Positions 11,601 through 24,590 of a stretch of 64,000 nucleotides of DNA are shown here, one piece after another. The translations under genes and the position numbers were made by a program. The notes beneath the pieces were generated by a model, which was not told the DNA's origin, did no database searches, and saw nothing but the letters and a program-made list of their open reading frames with translations. How positions within the stretch are numbered: the stretch's first letter is position 1; every line of letters begins with the position of its first letter. This DNA comes from Aspidapion aeneum (lineage: Eukaryota > Arthropoda > Insecta > Coleoptera > Brentidae), in NCBI GenBank assembly GCA_963576565.1, contig OY755042.1, positions 96,776,185 through 96,840,184 of the forward strand, in the 5' to 3' direction.

Positions 11601-13824
11601 ATTTAAGTTAATAATTGTGAAAGCATTTTTGTGAAAAACTAAAAGCTACTCAGATCTGCCTTTTTTGGCCTGATTTAAAATTTTATTTATGGGGTAGTTT
11701 TGCGTTACCATCGATGGGAGAATAATTTAAATTAATGAGTATTCTGCTTCATTATTTTTTTCAAAATATTTTTATTCTCACAATTTTTATTTTTCATGAT
11801 GAAAAAAATTAATCTTGGCACTAAAAAGTCGCCAACATTGCTGCCTTTATATGTTTTGTGTTTGTATATTTTTTCAAATACCAGACTTGTGGCAAAACGT
11901 CGGACTCTACAAATGTAATAATAAAAAGTTGAATTTTATTTCGACTACACCAAGCGATGGAAAATTTAAATTTTTAAATTGCAAATAAAATGGTCTGCTA
12001 AAATATTATATAAAAAAATCCTGCCCTAATTAAATTTTAGGAATATTGGTAGTTCTTAATACACTTAACCGTACCTATGTTTGAACCGAAATCAAATCTC
12101 AGATTAATTTGTTAGAATAGATGTTACGGTTAATATCCGAAATTAGTTAATTCGCGAATTAACCAGCTAAAATGCGAATTAACTCAATGTCAAGGTTATG
12201 TTTGAATTGGTAATTGCCTCGCTTTAACCGGTTCGCTTTGGTTTGGTTCGCGAATTAACCAACTTCTGAAACTAATCGTAACATAGATATTTAATCTAAG
12301 TTTATCTTATATGAGGTTTAAAAAACTATTCGTGTTTTTGGCTTTACTGCTTTTTGCAGGGGGCAGTCTTGAATCAAGAAATCTTTTTTAGAGGGGTTTT
12401 CGAGCAGCTAAAGCACACTAGATTTAGAAAGTAAACCAGTAAAAAACAGTATTTTTAAAATTTTTATACTTTGCTGTATAAATTGTTAAGCCTGTAAATA
12501 TTTTACCTAGATATATTTAATAAAAAATAAAATCTGTTAAAATAACAAATTTGTTTTTATTTAGAAGTGTGATGAAGATTTTGATAGATTTTTAAAAAAT
12601 CAAAAATAATGTTACTTTAGTCAGATGTTATTTAATGAGTAGGAATTATAAAACAAATATAAGTTCCTACTTATATTATATCAATGTTTTTGTTTTCATT
12701 AGATAATGTTTAAACCTAATGTGTGTATTTTATTTTATTATTTTTTTAAACAAGATATAAATTAGTAGTTTTACAGTGAGTGCCTTGAAGTTAGAACAAC
12801 CCGACTAATTAGACTTTCCATCTACTTACTGCTAGACCAACGACCCTCTCACACTATGACACTAATGTTAATTTCATTATTTTTCGGACTTTTGACGATT
12901 TTTTTTCGCTGGCCTATGCTATTTGGTATGGTAAACAGCTGATTAGTGTCAAAAATATATCTCAAAAGGTATAAAATGAACTTTAGACTTAATCCGGCTT
13001 TAGATAAGCCTTTAAACTCTTTTTTATTTTTATTTATTTAACTGTCAAAGAGAATAAAAAACTACTTCTGATTCTATAAAAAATTTTATTAAATAAAATT
13101 AATAAATCTATGAGTATTTGATAACGATTTTGGGCAAAAATTATAAACATTAAAATTGATTAACATTACCTATAAACTCTTGAAATAATACATTTCGATT
13201 TATATTATATAAAAATAGTACTTCACATTCTCACTAATTTAAAAAAGTATACATAGTTTGACTATTATTTATTTAAAAACAAATATACAAAAGGATTAAA
13301 TCATACTAAATTAAAATTAAAAATATTTATAAGAATTAATTCATATACAGCCTTAAGTAGTTATTTAGTCCAGTATTACACTAGGTATAAAAGATATTTG
13401 ACAAAGAGGTTATTAAATAAAATAAGTTTTCTAAATTCTTTATTGGTATATTTTAAAAAAAGTATGATTTTTTTGTCAAACATTTTTTAAAGTGTAAAAC
13501 TGGCCCTAGAAATATTTTTAAACAAACAATAATAGAGTATTTTTTTTGTTTACTCAAGTAATTTTCGAGATATTTACGTTTCAAGTTTTTATTGTACATT
13601 TTTAAAACGTTAGTATCTTAAAAACAAATTGATGCATTTTTAAAATAAGATCAGCGCTATTTTTTACCTTTCGGAAGGGTTGTATCCTGCTGTAATCGAC
13701 AAAAACATCCAACATGAAAATTTGACGTTAGTTTTCAAATATTAGGCAAAACTCCAAAGGAACTGTTTAAAAACATCTCTGCAATGATATTTAATTACAA
13801 AAAGAGGAAAAATTTATAAAATAT
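11601..13824. other. 3' UTR and intergenic space between convergent genes
   Basis: The 3' ends of the plus-strand gene (stop 11600) and the minus-strand gene (stop 13825) face each other across about 2.2 kb. The interval holds AATAAA signals in the first 400 bases, one small inverted-repeat element (12121-12287), and otherwise AT-rich sequence in which I see nothing coding. Confidence 0.6.
12121..12287. mobile_element. Small MITE-like inverted repeat
   Basis: The left arm ATGTTACGGTTAATATCCGA continues to TTAATTCGCGAA. It is mirrored by the right arm, whose reverse complement reads ATGTTACGATTAGTTTCAGA then TTGGTTAATTCGCGAA. The element is about 167 bp and contains extra GCGAATTAAC copies inside. 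It has no coding sequence, and no target duplication was resolved. Confidence 0.6.
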
Positions 13825-16800
13825 TTACAAACACCTCTGAGGCACAGCCTTTGAACAAATTAACTTTTCATCATCAAAATACGTCTCTTGATCACAAACA
13901 TATTTTAAATCTAGCAATTGATTTTTGCTGTACCCCTGAGTACAATAGTGGAACAACCTACAATCTCTTGGATCCGAATAGAATGTGTTGAGCTCTTTGC
14001 CAAAGCAATTGAAGACATAGTTACTAGATACCCTATTTTTCGAAGATCCCTCGTAACTTCTTCTCCATTGGGGAGTAGATCCCGAAATTCTTTTAATTTC
14101 GGAGGTTGGAGGAACACTTTTATGCAATGGGGCATCTGTTATGATTAAATCTCTATCGTTACTTTCTACTTCGTTTTTAGTAACATCTATAGGACTACGC
14201 GTAAATAATTCTGTGCTAAACCTATGTCTACCGAACTGCCTCGATTTTTCAATATTTATTCGCTTTCTCGGTGGTCGAGTACGCCTGGTATGGTATTGCA
14301 GAATAGTAGGTGTAGTGATAGTAGTTGGTGGCGTAGTTTCAACTGTAGTTGTTGAGTTTTCTACTAAAACTTGGACTAAATGACTAGAATTTTTAAGTTG
14401 CTCCATCTGTTGATCGGACGGACCATATTTTTCTTTATTTACATTATCTTCAGTATTCAAAAATACTGTTTCCGTGGTAGGTATTTCAGTTGTATCCATT
14501 AAATCACTTTTATGAATCTTTGAGTTTTCCTCCATCTTTGCAATCTTTAAAAAGAAGTTTTCTGGCTCTGTACTAGGAGAATTTGACTCAATCGACTTTA
14601 AAGTTGTTGTTTCAATATTTTCATAGACAGGTAAGACTGTTGAGGTTTTATCATACAAATCTTTAAAGATTACACTTTTAGTTGTCGTTTCAATTTCTGA
14701 GATTAAATATTTTAAAATTTCAGGCACCGTCGTTAGTTTATCAACATCTTCATTTTCTAAATTATATTTTTGATTATTTAAATTTGGTTCTATTGCATAT
14801 TCTTCATATTCAAGTTTTGATTTGGAATTAATATCTTCTTTAAACATATTTAAAGAATCTTTATCAGATTCAAAACTAAAAGTGGTTGTTTCATATTCCA
14901 TATTTTCTTCATTAGATTTAATATTCTGTTTATTAGTTCTTAACCCCTCATATGGTATTCTTGGTACCTCTGCACTTTTTGTGTCAGTTTCTATACTTTC
15001 TGGAGTAGTGGTGCTATAGTGATCTAAAAACTTTTTTCTACCTCGTTTTTTATTTACTGCGTCATTATCGTCACTATCCGATTTTTCTTTTAATAGCAAG
15101 TTTTTAATATGGAAATTAGTACCTACGAGTTCAATCTTTGTTTTTGATCTGTGATCTGTTGAATTTTCAGCATCGTATTCTTTACTAGGATTCAAGGGTA
15201 TGTTGATTTCTAAAGGCTCTTTAGCGATTGATTCTGGAGTAGTAGCAAAAATATACTCTTCTAAAAGTAATTTAGGAGATGGAGATTGTTTCAGATTCAA
15301 CAAAGAATCCTCAATAATATTTTGAGTTGTAGTAATATTTTCCTCATTTTGAATTTCACTGATCAACTGTTTCTTAATTGAGTGATGTTGAATAGGCATG
15401 GCAAATCTAGATTTTCCTTTTCCTTTAGAAACCGGCCTTCTTGTTCTATAAATATTAGGTTTTTGAGTCGTATATTGAGGTAAGGTTTGAGTTAATTCGG
15501 GTATAGAAGGTTCTAAAGTCTGAGTTAGATCAGGAATAGTCGGCTGTGTTACTGAAGGGAATGTTGTAGCTATAATATCCTCCAGTTTATAGCTAACTAC
15601 AGGAGTTGTTACTGTAGTGTCGTCAAGGTAGGGATACGTAATTGGGTGTTGACTTGTAGTTTGGTGCTCGTAATTTATTTCACTATGGTTTGTATGATAC
15701 TGTAAAGGTATTGGTTTTAAAGTAGTAATTTCGGGTGTGTTGGTCGTTGTGTCATCCTCTAATATAATTTCTATATTTCTGACCGGCACTTTTGAATGTT
15801 CTTTTTGTTCAAATTCCAAACGGTTGCGTTTTTTATAATATATTGGAACGACCGTCTCTTCAGTTGTGTCTGTAAATCCTGTTAAGGTTCTTACATTTTC
15901 AGAATTATTCATACTTTGAGGATTAGTATCTTCTCCTTTGTTATTATGTTTAACTTTTTGTATTTCAAACGGAGGTTGTATCTCAATATTTAGAGGGTGT
16001 TCCGTGTAAAAGGTATCGTTATCATCATGTTGAAGTACACTCTTTAAATCTAACAAACTAAGATGAGCTGTATGATTTTCCTCTTCATGTTTAATTTCTA
16101 AATCCTTTATTTGATCTTTCAATTCAGTTTTGTGAGTAGTGGAACTAAATAAATTTTCTTCCAAATTTGAATATGGTATACCGTCCTTATAATAATTTTT
16201 GTTAGTTATACCCTCTTCTTCAATGCTAGGTTTAAGTGTGGTTATTTCAACTTCAGATTTTATTTTACTATATGCTAGAACGTCGTCTAAAATTTGTTTA
16301 CTTGTAGTTGGTATACTTTTTTCTGTTGTGGTTGTTGTTGTGGTAGTGGTTGTTGTAGTTTTTCTGTTTGCAAATCTCGATCTCCCTCTAGAAGGTCTGG
16401 TAGTTCTTCTATATGTTTTGGTCGGTTTTGAAAAATCAGAGCTTTTAGTCGTTTCATTGTAAGTAGTCTCCATTTCTTCTTTTTCTTTAGTTTTATCATT
16501 TAAATAGTTTTGATTTTTATTATATGAATATTGGTTTTTTCCGCGAACTCTTTTCTTAAAAGTAAATATTTCAGCTTCATTAGTAGTTGTGCTGCTAGTT
16601 GAAGTAGGTCTTTCCGTTTGAGGCTCAGTAGTTTCAAATATATTTTTATGATAATCAAATGTGTCTTGATGAGCCCTTTCTTGATTTATATCAGTGCTAT
16701 CATTTAAATAAGACGTATTAAAATCGTAAAAATTTATATTAGGTTGAGCGCTGGTTGGTTCTATATCAGATTGAGGTAGATTTTGAACGGTTGTGTCTAT

Positions 16801-19800
16801 CCCTTTAGATGAATCATTTTGATGTATTTTAATTAAATCTTCAGTTGAAGCATTTTCTTCTTTCTGTATAGAAGAGCTTTTAATATCATCTGTTGAAGTC
16901 AAATAGTAATTTTGTACAAGAATCTCTTTAGCTAGTGCACTGACACTTTCCTCTGGTGGATGTAAGTTGGGAGCAATTATACTTGATTCTTCGTGAGGCT
17001 CTTTGAAGTATTTAGTAAACTGATTTTTAGGAGTTTTTAACGAAGCATCTCGAGGTGGAAATAAGGTCGGTAAAGGTATTGCTTCTTTAAATGACTCACT
17101 GATAAAATAAGGAGATCCTTTTACAGATTTTAAAGTTGTAGATTCTTCTTCTTTTAAATGAGGTTTAGTTGAGGCACTTCCAAAAGTACTCTCTTTAAAA
17201 TATGAATCTTTTTCAGATTCACTTTTGATAGGAACTTTCAAAAAGGGATCTTGTTTTGAAAACTTTTCTTCACTTTGTTTGCCCCAATATTTTAAAACTT
17301 CTGGTTCATAATTATCATTCACATAGTCATTTACATCAAAACTAGGTTCCCTGTTTACCGTAAAGTGCTTGCCTGGATTCTCTGTTTCCACAATCAAATC
17401 ATTCTGTGTAAATTTATTTTTCGAAGATCCATAATTGTTAGGGCTTGTGCCGTTGCCATCTTGAATATTATTATCATACTTAGGGTCTTTAGTTTCAATC
17501 TTAATACCATCTAAGTAATCCAGATACATCACGGGAATATTTTTGGGGGTAAACAAAGTTGGGGTAGATCGTGTACTTGTGTCTCTTATTCTAGTTGTAA
17601 ATTTATGCTCACTGCTATCCGACATGCTATCTTGTGGAGCAAATTCGTAGTTAATTCTGCTAATTATTTCTGGTGAAACAGGAATAGTAATGGGAGGAGA
17701 AGTTGCAGTAGCTTGGTGACTTTTATACCACGTAAACAGAAATTTTAGTACTTCTACAGCTTCTTTTTCATTACGAATGATATCGAAAACGTTTATTTTT
17801 CCAGAGGTTTGAGGTTGCTGTGGATCAGCACTCCTTTTGGCAAGTAAACGGTCCAGATCTTTTTCGTCTTTGATAGTGCCGAATAATTTTAAAAGTTCTT
17901 CAATATCTTTGGGATTTTTGAGCATTTCCAGATGTTTGAAATCCATTTTTGGTAAGTTTGGTGGTTGTTTGTCATTATCATTTAAAGATGACTGAGGTTT
18001 AGTTTTTGTAGAGTCTTCGTAAAACTCTACATTTCTTTTTCTTCTTCTCCGTTGCTCTAACTTAGGTACATCATGGTAAAATGGATCCAAGCCTACGTCA
18101 CCGTCCTTGTAATCATCATAGGAGGCCGGTGGGCTATCCAATATCTGCGCTGCCCCGATGGTACCCAAAGAGTAGTTTAGTCTTCTGCCACTATCGTCGG
18201 TCACACTCGCGCTTGCGCTGATAATTATACGAGGTGGAGAAGGGTGGTCCTTGGTATATCTGTAAACAAAACAATAAGTTTAGTAGTACTGATCAATAAA
18301 AAGTATCAATGTTTCAAATTTTTAATAAATTTTTCCATACCTTTTGGCATCGATATGTCTGGTCAAAGTAAAAGGGGCAGGACTACTAAATGTAAATGGA
18401 GGTAACGTTGGCAGTATTGGAATTGGAATTTGGACCCTTTGTGGCGGTTTTTCGGTCTGATGGTGGTGATACTGGCTATGATCTTGTGGGTTAGGTGGCT
18501 TCAGAGACTAAAAGAAAAGAAATAAATACAATATATGAGAATAATTAATATTTGGATTCCATAGGGCGTAACGTAGAAAATTTAAGTAACGTCAACTAAA
18601 CATATGTGGGAGTTTTAAATTCTTCTGGGGAATGTAAGAACCATTCTATTGTAAAAAAATAAAAACTAACAAATTACAACTCAACCTACCTGTAGATATA
18701 TGGTTCTTATCGTAGTGGCACTCTGAGGTGGATGATATGTTATTGTAGCTTGCTTGTTACGGAAGACATCCTCACTGATCTGAGGCAAAAAACTTTGGCT
18801 AGGTTTGTAGTTATCCGGGTTGTTAAACCTAAATATTTGAGGATTAAAAGGTGACTCCGTCTGGTAGGCTTGATAGTCATATTTAAGGTCATCAGGGTTT
18901 GCAAATTTTCCACTGTTCAAAAGCTCTTTGAGGTCGCTTTGCGTGCTATGAATTTTGGCATTGCCATGGTCTATGGTAAACACAGATTTACTAGTTTGGG
19001 TTGTGGAATCTTCGTGGTTTATATGAACTTTTCCTAAATTACTATATTGGGAACTATGTGCGGTAACCTGGAGGTTCGAGTTATCACTATAAATATTAGA
19101 ATTGTCATTTGGATTATCACTAAAAATCTGTTGGGAGTGTCTATTGCTATTACTACTAGGGTCTGAAATATCACTGTACATGTTATTTTGTTTATTATTT
19201 GAGTTATGATTGTCACTGAAAAGTGGTTTGTAGGGCTGGTGGTGTTTGGTTCTGATATCAGGAGGTGCACCAGCATTCAAACTAATGTTGATTTCTTCTG
19301 GATTAAACCTAAAAATTAAAGAAAATTATATTAGCCATAATCAGGAAACGAGGATTTGAATATTCTTGATCAAAGACATGAAACGGTGATTTTTGAATAT
19401 GACGTCGAGACTAAAGTAAAGGTAAATTATATTTTAATTACCTAATATCTGTGGAACTAACGGACGAAAAATGGTGGGCTGGAAGTGCGTTCTTTCCGCT
19501 TTGGGGAGGTAAGGCGGTGGTTCCCATAGGTGAATTCGTTGTGGTGTAGAAGGGAGGAGGGCGTTTGTTGAATTTCGTGGTCGTAGGTCGTCGAGTGGTA
19601 CTTGTTGTAGTCGCCTTTGGTAGAGGGCGCTCAGTCTCGGAATCTTCGGGGGCATCTGAAAAAATGAATACTCTTAAAATAAGAACTTGACTAGACTCGA
19701 CTAGACATAAATTTGCACCTTTTTGGACGCTGTTGAAAGCTGTCACAAAACTTATTTTATACTCAAAAATGGTGGCAAAAGAAAACCAAAGGATAAAACA

Positions 19801-21704
19801 GGACAACATTTGAGGATTACTCAAGTTAAAAACCGGGGTGGCGTGGAATACTACTCGGAATTCCGTAGGAATTAAAAAATAATCAAAGAGAATAACAATA
19901 AACATGAATAAGCCAAGTAAATTTACCTTCTGGTATACCAGCTGGTTGGGTGTTTCCATATAATTCCAGATTCAAGCTGTAAAATTGTTCTGATTTTGTA
20001 CAATCTACCTCGTCTATTCGTTCGCAGACTCTGGTTTCCTGAAAAGCACAGAAAATGTTAAATAATTTTTAGGCGAGATGAAATTTGTATTCCTAATTAC
20101 TCTAATTAATTTTTAGCCAGTTTCATATCGTCGGTCTTCTCAGGTAAAGGCGTATCTCATAAAATTCGAAAATTGAGTTAAGACCGCAAATAGACAGTTT
20201 AATCCTCATATTTTCATCTTACGAATGGCCGTATCACAATATTTTGTTACTATGGCCATTCCTCATATATTTTAATGGTCGTATCTCAAAATAGGCAATA
20301 TATGAAATAATGTAAAATATTTAAAATCGCTCTCCTGAAAAATCATCAAAACTGAGATAGCGAGGGGTGGCTCGATCGCCGATTTTTGTACACCAAAAGG
20401 ATATACCTACGGTATAATACCTACGATATTTCCTGGTATTTCCCAGTATTTCTTCAAATTTTTCCCAAGAACTTCCCGGTATTTCCTGGTATATTTCCCA
20501 ATACTTCCAAAGTATTTCCTGGTATTTCCACTAACCTGTACACCAAAAGGAAATACCGAGCCACCCCTCGTGATATAGGCCCTTAAGTAAGAGGACCGAG
20601 GATATGATTCCCTGGTATAGTATCAAAATGTACAGAGTGTCCCCAAATAGAAAAAAAACTGAGCTCCTCCTTGCGAGAATCAATTCAATTCAATCAATCG
20701 CTTCTTGATATCTTGAAACTTGATATATATTGGCAGCGTATAGCGCTATAGAGATAAGGCAAAGGGATTATCTCTAAATCACGTAAAGCCCAAGGGGGGA
20801 AGAGGGTTTAGCATTGCGCTACACTTAATCTTTTTAATGTGTTTTTTCTTGAAAATGCGTTACGAAAGGAGCCAAAAATCCTGAAATTTTGGGTTACGTA
20901 ATTTAAGATTGTTTCCAAACCGTTTTTGGGGGATGCGGGAGTTTTTTTTATAATAATCGGCATTTCGGAAAGGGTTCTGAAACTTTTTATTTATGTATTT
21001 CATTTTAGTGTTTTATGTGTGCCTTTATGATGATTTTTTTTATAGAATACAGCTGTCAAACTGACGCTTATCTAATCATCTATCACTTTTAGTTTTAAGG
21101 ATATTATATAAAGTTGACGGTTTTTGTGTTGTATAAAATTTGTATTCGATTATTCAAATCGGAGTTTTACGTAGGAAATGACGTGTCACGTTCAATATTT
21201 TATTGTTTTTATAACTTGCTTTATATTCTTTATATTTTTTATATATTCTGTTTTATTTTAATTTTAATTTGTTTAGTTTACAAAAATATTTTTAAAACAA
21301 TAAAATTAGAAATAATAAACAACAAAAAATTGATAAATAAAAAGAAGAAATTATCACAAGGCAATTTACAACAAAATAATTTTAAAAAAAATAAACTAGC
21401 TTTTTATAGGCTCCCTCCCAAAATGCAGATTTCTCAAAAATTCCTCGGTTCGTGCACATTTAAGCTTTTCTTGAAAATCGGAATCTTAACATAAAAGTAA
21501 ACTTTTTATTACACATGAGCTTCATACCTGGTCAAAAACAGTGCCATTTAAACACAAAAACCTAATATCCATGGGTTCGTTTTCCTGGCCTATGGTACAA
21601 ACGTGGAACATCTGGCAATTTGTTTCCAAATCGGCGTAGTAGCCTCCTATCACTTTCCCCACGCATGTGAAATTGGTATCTGGCAAATTGTCAAAATCCA
21701 AAAA
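13825..21704 (-). CDS. Secreted mucin-like protein with two chitin-binding type-2 domains
   Basis: Six exons join in phase through GT/AG introns: 21704-21528, 20038-19927, 19655-19442, 19308-18690, 18507-18341 and 18259-13825 (stop at 13825). They give 1,907 residues without an initiator; the exon at 36198-36256 is the best candidate for the preceding signal peptide. Exons 1-2 encode a six-cysteine domain with spacings 15-5-14-12-7, and the last 60 residues encode another with spacings 14-5-15-12-7. Both fit the peritrophin-A/ChtBD2 pattern, which binds chitin in cuticle or peritrophic matrix. The middle is acidic and Ser/Thr rich, with ten or so consecutive Thr near 16320-16350, likely O-glycosylated. 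An RRRRKR stretch near 18035-18055 and an AKRSAD stretch near 17835 are possible proprotein-convertase sites. Three basic motifs ending in RF recur in the large exon. Family-level function is firm; exact orthology is not. Intron 2-3 and later introns are short, while the upstream intron is very long. Confidence 0.88.
20361..20570. mobile_element. Intronic MITE with perfect 14-bp inverted repeats
   Basis: The ends are CGAGGGGTGGCTCG (20361-20374) and its exact inverse (20557-20570). Inside each end a direct copy of GTACACCAAAAGGA appears (about 20387 and 20538). The core is a run of short imperfect repeats of TATTTCCTGGTATTTCCCA type. Flanking octamers TGAGATAG and TGATATAG match at 7 of 8 positions, suggesting a hAT-like 8-bp target duplication. 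It sits in the intron upstream of the second ChtBD2 half-exon (between 20039 and 21527) of the mucin-like gene. Confidence 0.65.
20571..21527 (-). other. Intron sequence of the chitin-binding gene
   Basis: A solitary TACAGAGTGTCCCC near 20630 resembles the ends of the foldback family found elsewhere in the window and may be a remnant. The rest is AT-rich intron; the open frame at 21114-21494 (+) is low-complexity and not supported. Confidence 0.5.
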
Positions 21705-22439
21705 CTGAAACAAAAGAGAACATTTAATAAGTTTCAGGTTTAATATATTTTTAACAAAGTTTTTGATATTGTCCGGACTGCAAATTACTCTTAACTGTGC
21801 CAACGGAAACAGCTTAGAAAAACAAAAAGTTTGCGCTTGGTTTTGCAGAGATAAGAAAGTGGTTCGGCCTCCTTCTACACTGGTAATCGTTTAGGTGCCG
21901 CCTACCACACAGTAGGTGGTTGATACGAGAAAAACTACGGAAAAGTTAAGAGTGGGAGTTGCAAAGGTTACGCGAGAGTTAACCTCAAGTAAAGAGAGGG
22001 TTTTCTCTTCAACGTGATTGGCTTTCGAAAAACATGAAATAAGAAAGTGTTATCTATAAAATGTCATTTTATCTCTGTTTTTGTTTAGGTTTTCTTGTTT
22101 AGATCATTAGCTAGAATGTAAAGTAAACTTTAGGATTATCAGCAACGCCACTGACTTGGTTCCTCCAAGATCTTTAAAGAGGGCATAATGGATTACTTAG
22201 GCTTAACCTACCGGGAATAAAAACCCAAACTTTGAACAGACAAGCCGGTAGTCATTTTGTTATAATCGTAAGTTAAAGTTTTTATTTTAATATTTTGGGT
22301 TTTGTTTGCTTTGGTCGGCCTGACTGAATTAAGCATAGCTTGGTAAAATTTTTCGTTGCTGGGATATTTACAAGGCTGATATAGCTTGGAGTTTACTTGG
22401 AGTGTGCTATAATGAGCTTCGAAGGTATTGGATCCGTTA

Positions 22440-23047
22440 AGCGGCATTTACACGGGTCGATTTCCGGCTAAAATTGCCCGTATAAATGGGAAATCGTCTG
22501 CGCCACATGCCACTAGATCGAAACTGCCGTAGGTCGCATGCGACGCGTGAATAAAATCGACCTTGTAAATGCTTCATTGTTAGGCGATTCGCAGCCGCGT
22601 GATAGTCCTTTACGCCCTATTTTGTTTACTATTAAGTATTTGACACATTATTTGGTATCTGAAAATGAAAAGTAAAATTTGGATCTTCTGAGCTCCATGC
22701 AATCAATAAAATATCTGAAACACTGAAACGTAGGCATTTTTACAAAAACTTAAATTGAAAACTGCATCTTTATAGTAAACAATGCTTTATCTTCCACGAC
22801 ATATCTACGCATCAGCTGATCTTTTGGGACGTCATCCCAAAATGATCAATTCATCAAGAATTGCTTTACGCACTGTTTGAATTCCACAGCACGTAAAACA
22901 CCTGTTCTCTCCAACATTTTCAACAAATATGAACTATTCCCTTGCAATTTTAGTCGCCCCGTGTAAACGGGGTAGCGATGCAACTTGCCGCACTGCAAGT
23001 CGAGGCGACTTATCGCACGGCGAAAATGGACCCATGTAAATCCCGCT
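22440..23047. mobile_element. PIF/Harbinger-like MITE
   Basis: The left end AGCGGCATTTACACGGGTC is mirrored at the right end by GACCCATGTAAATCCCGCT. About 25 of the first 28 bases match, with the arms continuing into an ATTT-CG block. The element is 608 bp, and TTA flanks both sides (22437-22439 and 23048-23050), matching the 3-bp target duplication typical of PIF/Harbinger elements. No transposase frame was seen. It lies in the long upstream intron proposed for the chitin-binding gene. Confidence 0.7.
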
Positions 23048-23639
23048 TTATGGATCTATTTTATTTTAGTTTTCTATCTTTTAATGCTTCCCTTGATATA
23101 TCTGGTAAAAAAAAATATTGAAAAAGTTTCATTATTTCAAAAATTATTTTGTAAAACAAAACTACAATCTGTATTAAACAATCAGAAAGTGTCTAGAGTA
23201 TGTTTTATGAGTAAAATTAAGTAATTATTATAATAACAAACAACGATTTCAATACTTAGTGTTTAAAACACTAAAAACACGAAAAGTCATTGATGCAAAA
23301 CTCATTTTACAAGAGAAAACAAAAGCTCATAGCTGTAATCTTATTATTTTTATGAATGTAAGTATTTAACTTTTTTCGAATTTTTTTTCGCATGTGCGAC
23401 GCGCATTTTTGCCGCTTACTGGAGCGCTTAATTTTTTAATAATGATCATTCAAAATGGAAAAAGTTATTGGGCTTGTCCATACTTTTAATAAAAAGCCTA
23501 TTATAAAACACCTATACATTACGCAATCTTTTGTATGCTAAAATAATAGCATAACAATTATTTTTATCACCCGATTTTCCTTTATATTACTAAAACTTTG
23601 TCCAGAAATACAGGGTATTATTGAAAGACCAGAAGAATA

Positions 23640-24590
23640 ACTAAAGTTTTAAAAATCAAATTAATCTTATTGTGTTATACATCATTTAAAAGGAAATTTT
23701 CTTTTCTGCAAACAACTTTGGAACAAATATTTTATAAAAAGCTTGGTTTTTTTTGAAAATCGCGTGAAACATATGACAAAAATGATTTTTTAAATTTTTT
23801 ATATGACCTATATTTACGAACGTCGCTGGAGAGTTTGTCATTAATTAAACCTACGTTAAAAAGGAAATTTTATTTTCTTCAATAAAGTATCGAACACATT
23901 TTTTCCGTTTGGCTTAGCTTCTGAGAAAATTGGATAAAACCTGTAACAAAATTCATTTGTTTGGTGATTTGTAAAAATTGATTTTCTTTAGGGACGCCTG
24001 TAAAGTTTTAATTTAAAAATAACTTTTACTTTGTGGTACAGCATTAAAAAAAAACTCATTGTCTACGATCGACTGTAAAGTACAATTTTTGATAGAGGGT
24101 TTGATTTTTAAGATAATAAATTATTTTTTATATTAAATTTAAATAAATAACAAAGGTAAAACGTGGGATAAACATGTGGTTTTTTAAATTTTTTTACAAT
24201 ATCTCAATAAACGGACGTTGCTGGAAAGTTTGGCATTAGTCTCACCGCACCCACTTATACATTGTCAAAAAGTAATTTTCTACATAAAAGTTTAAAATAA
24301 TTTTTTGTCCCAAAAAGCTTAGTTTAGTGATTTTTCAAAATTGATGTAATTTAAATTGTTATAAATAAAACTAATATTGCATTATTATACATCGCTTAAA
24401 AGCAGATTTGATTGTCTACAATCGACTATAAATCACAATTTTTGAGTGCTTAGTTTTTAAGAAAATCGGGTAAAACATGTAATAAACATGTTCTTTTTAA
24501 AAAAAATTTACATTACCTCAATAAACGGACGCCGATGGAAAGTTTGTCATTGGTTGTACCCTACTACCTTACATAACATTAAAAAATATA
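23640..24590. repeat. Second ~185-bp tandem array
   Basis: Unit starts are recognisable near 23817 (ACGAACGTCGCTGGAGAG), 23991 (GGGACGCCTGTAAAG), 24211 (ACGGACGTTGCTGGAAAG) and 24524 (ACGGACGCCGATGGAAAG). The same trailing block CTTAGTTTTTAAGAAAATCGG is seen as in the array at 3041-4260. Spacing is more irregular than in the first array, and one unit start between 24211 and 24524 is missing or decayed. The array ends where the foldback element at 24591 begins. Matching inverted arms were not found here, so this copy may be truncated. Confidence 0.65.

Noticed and set aside
13911..16499. Several shorter open frames overlapping the large minus-strand exon
   Set aside because: They are alternative frames of the Thr-rich coding exon, whose own frame is long, spliced in phase and ends in a six-cysteine domain.
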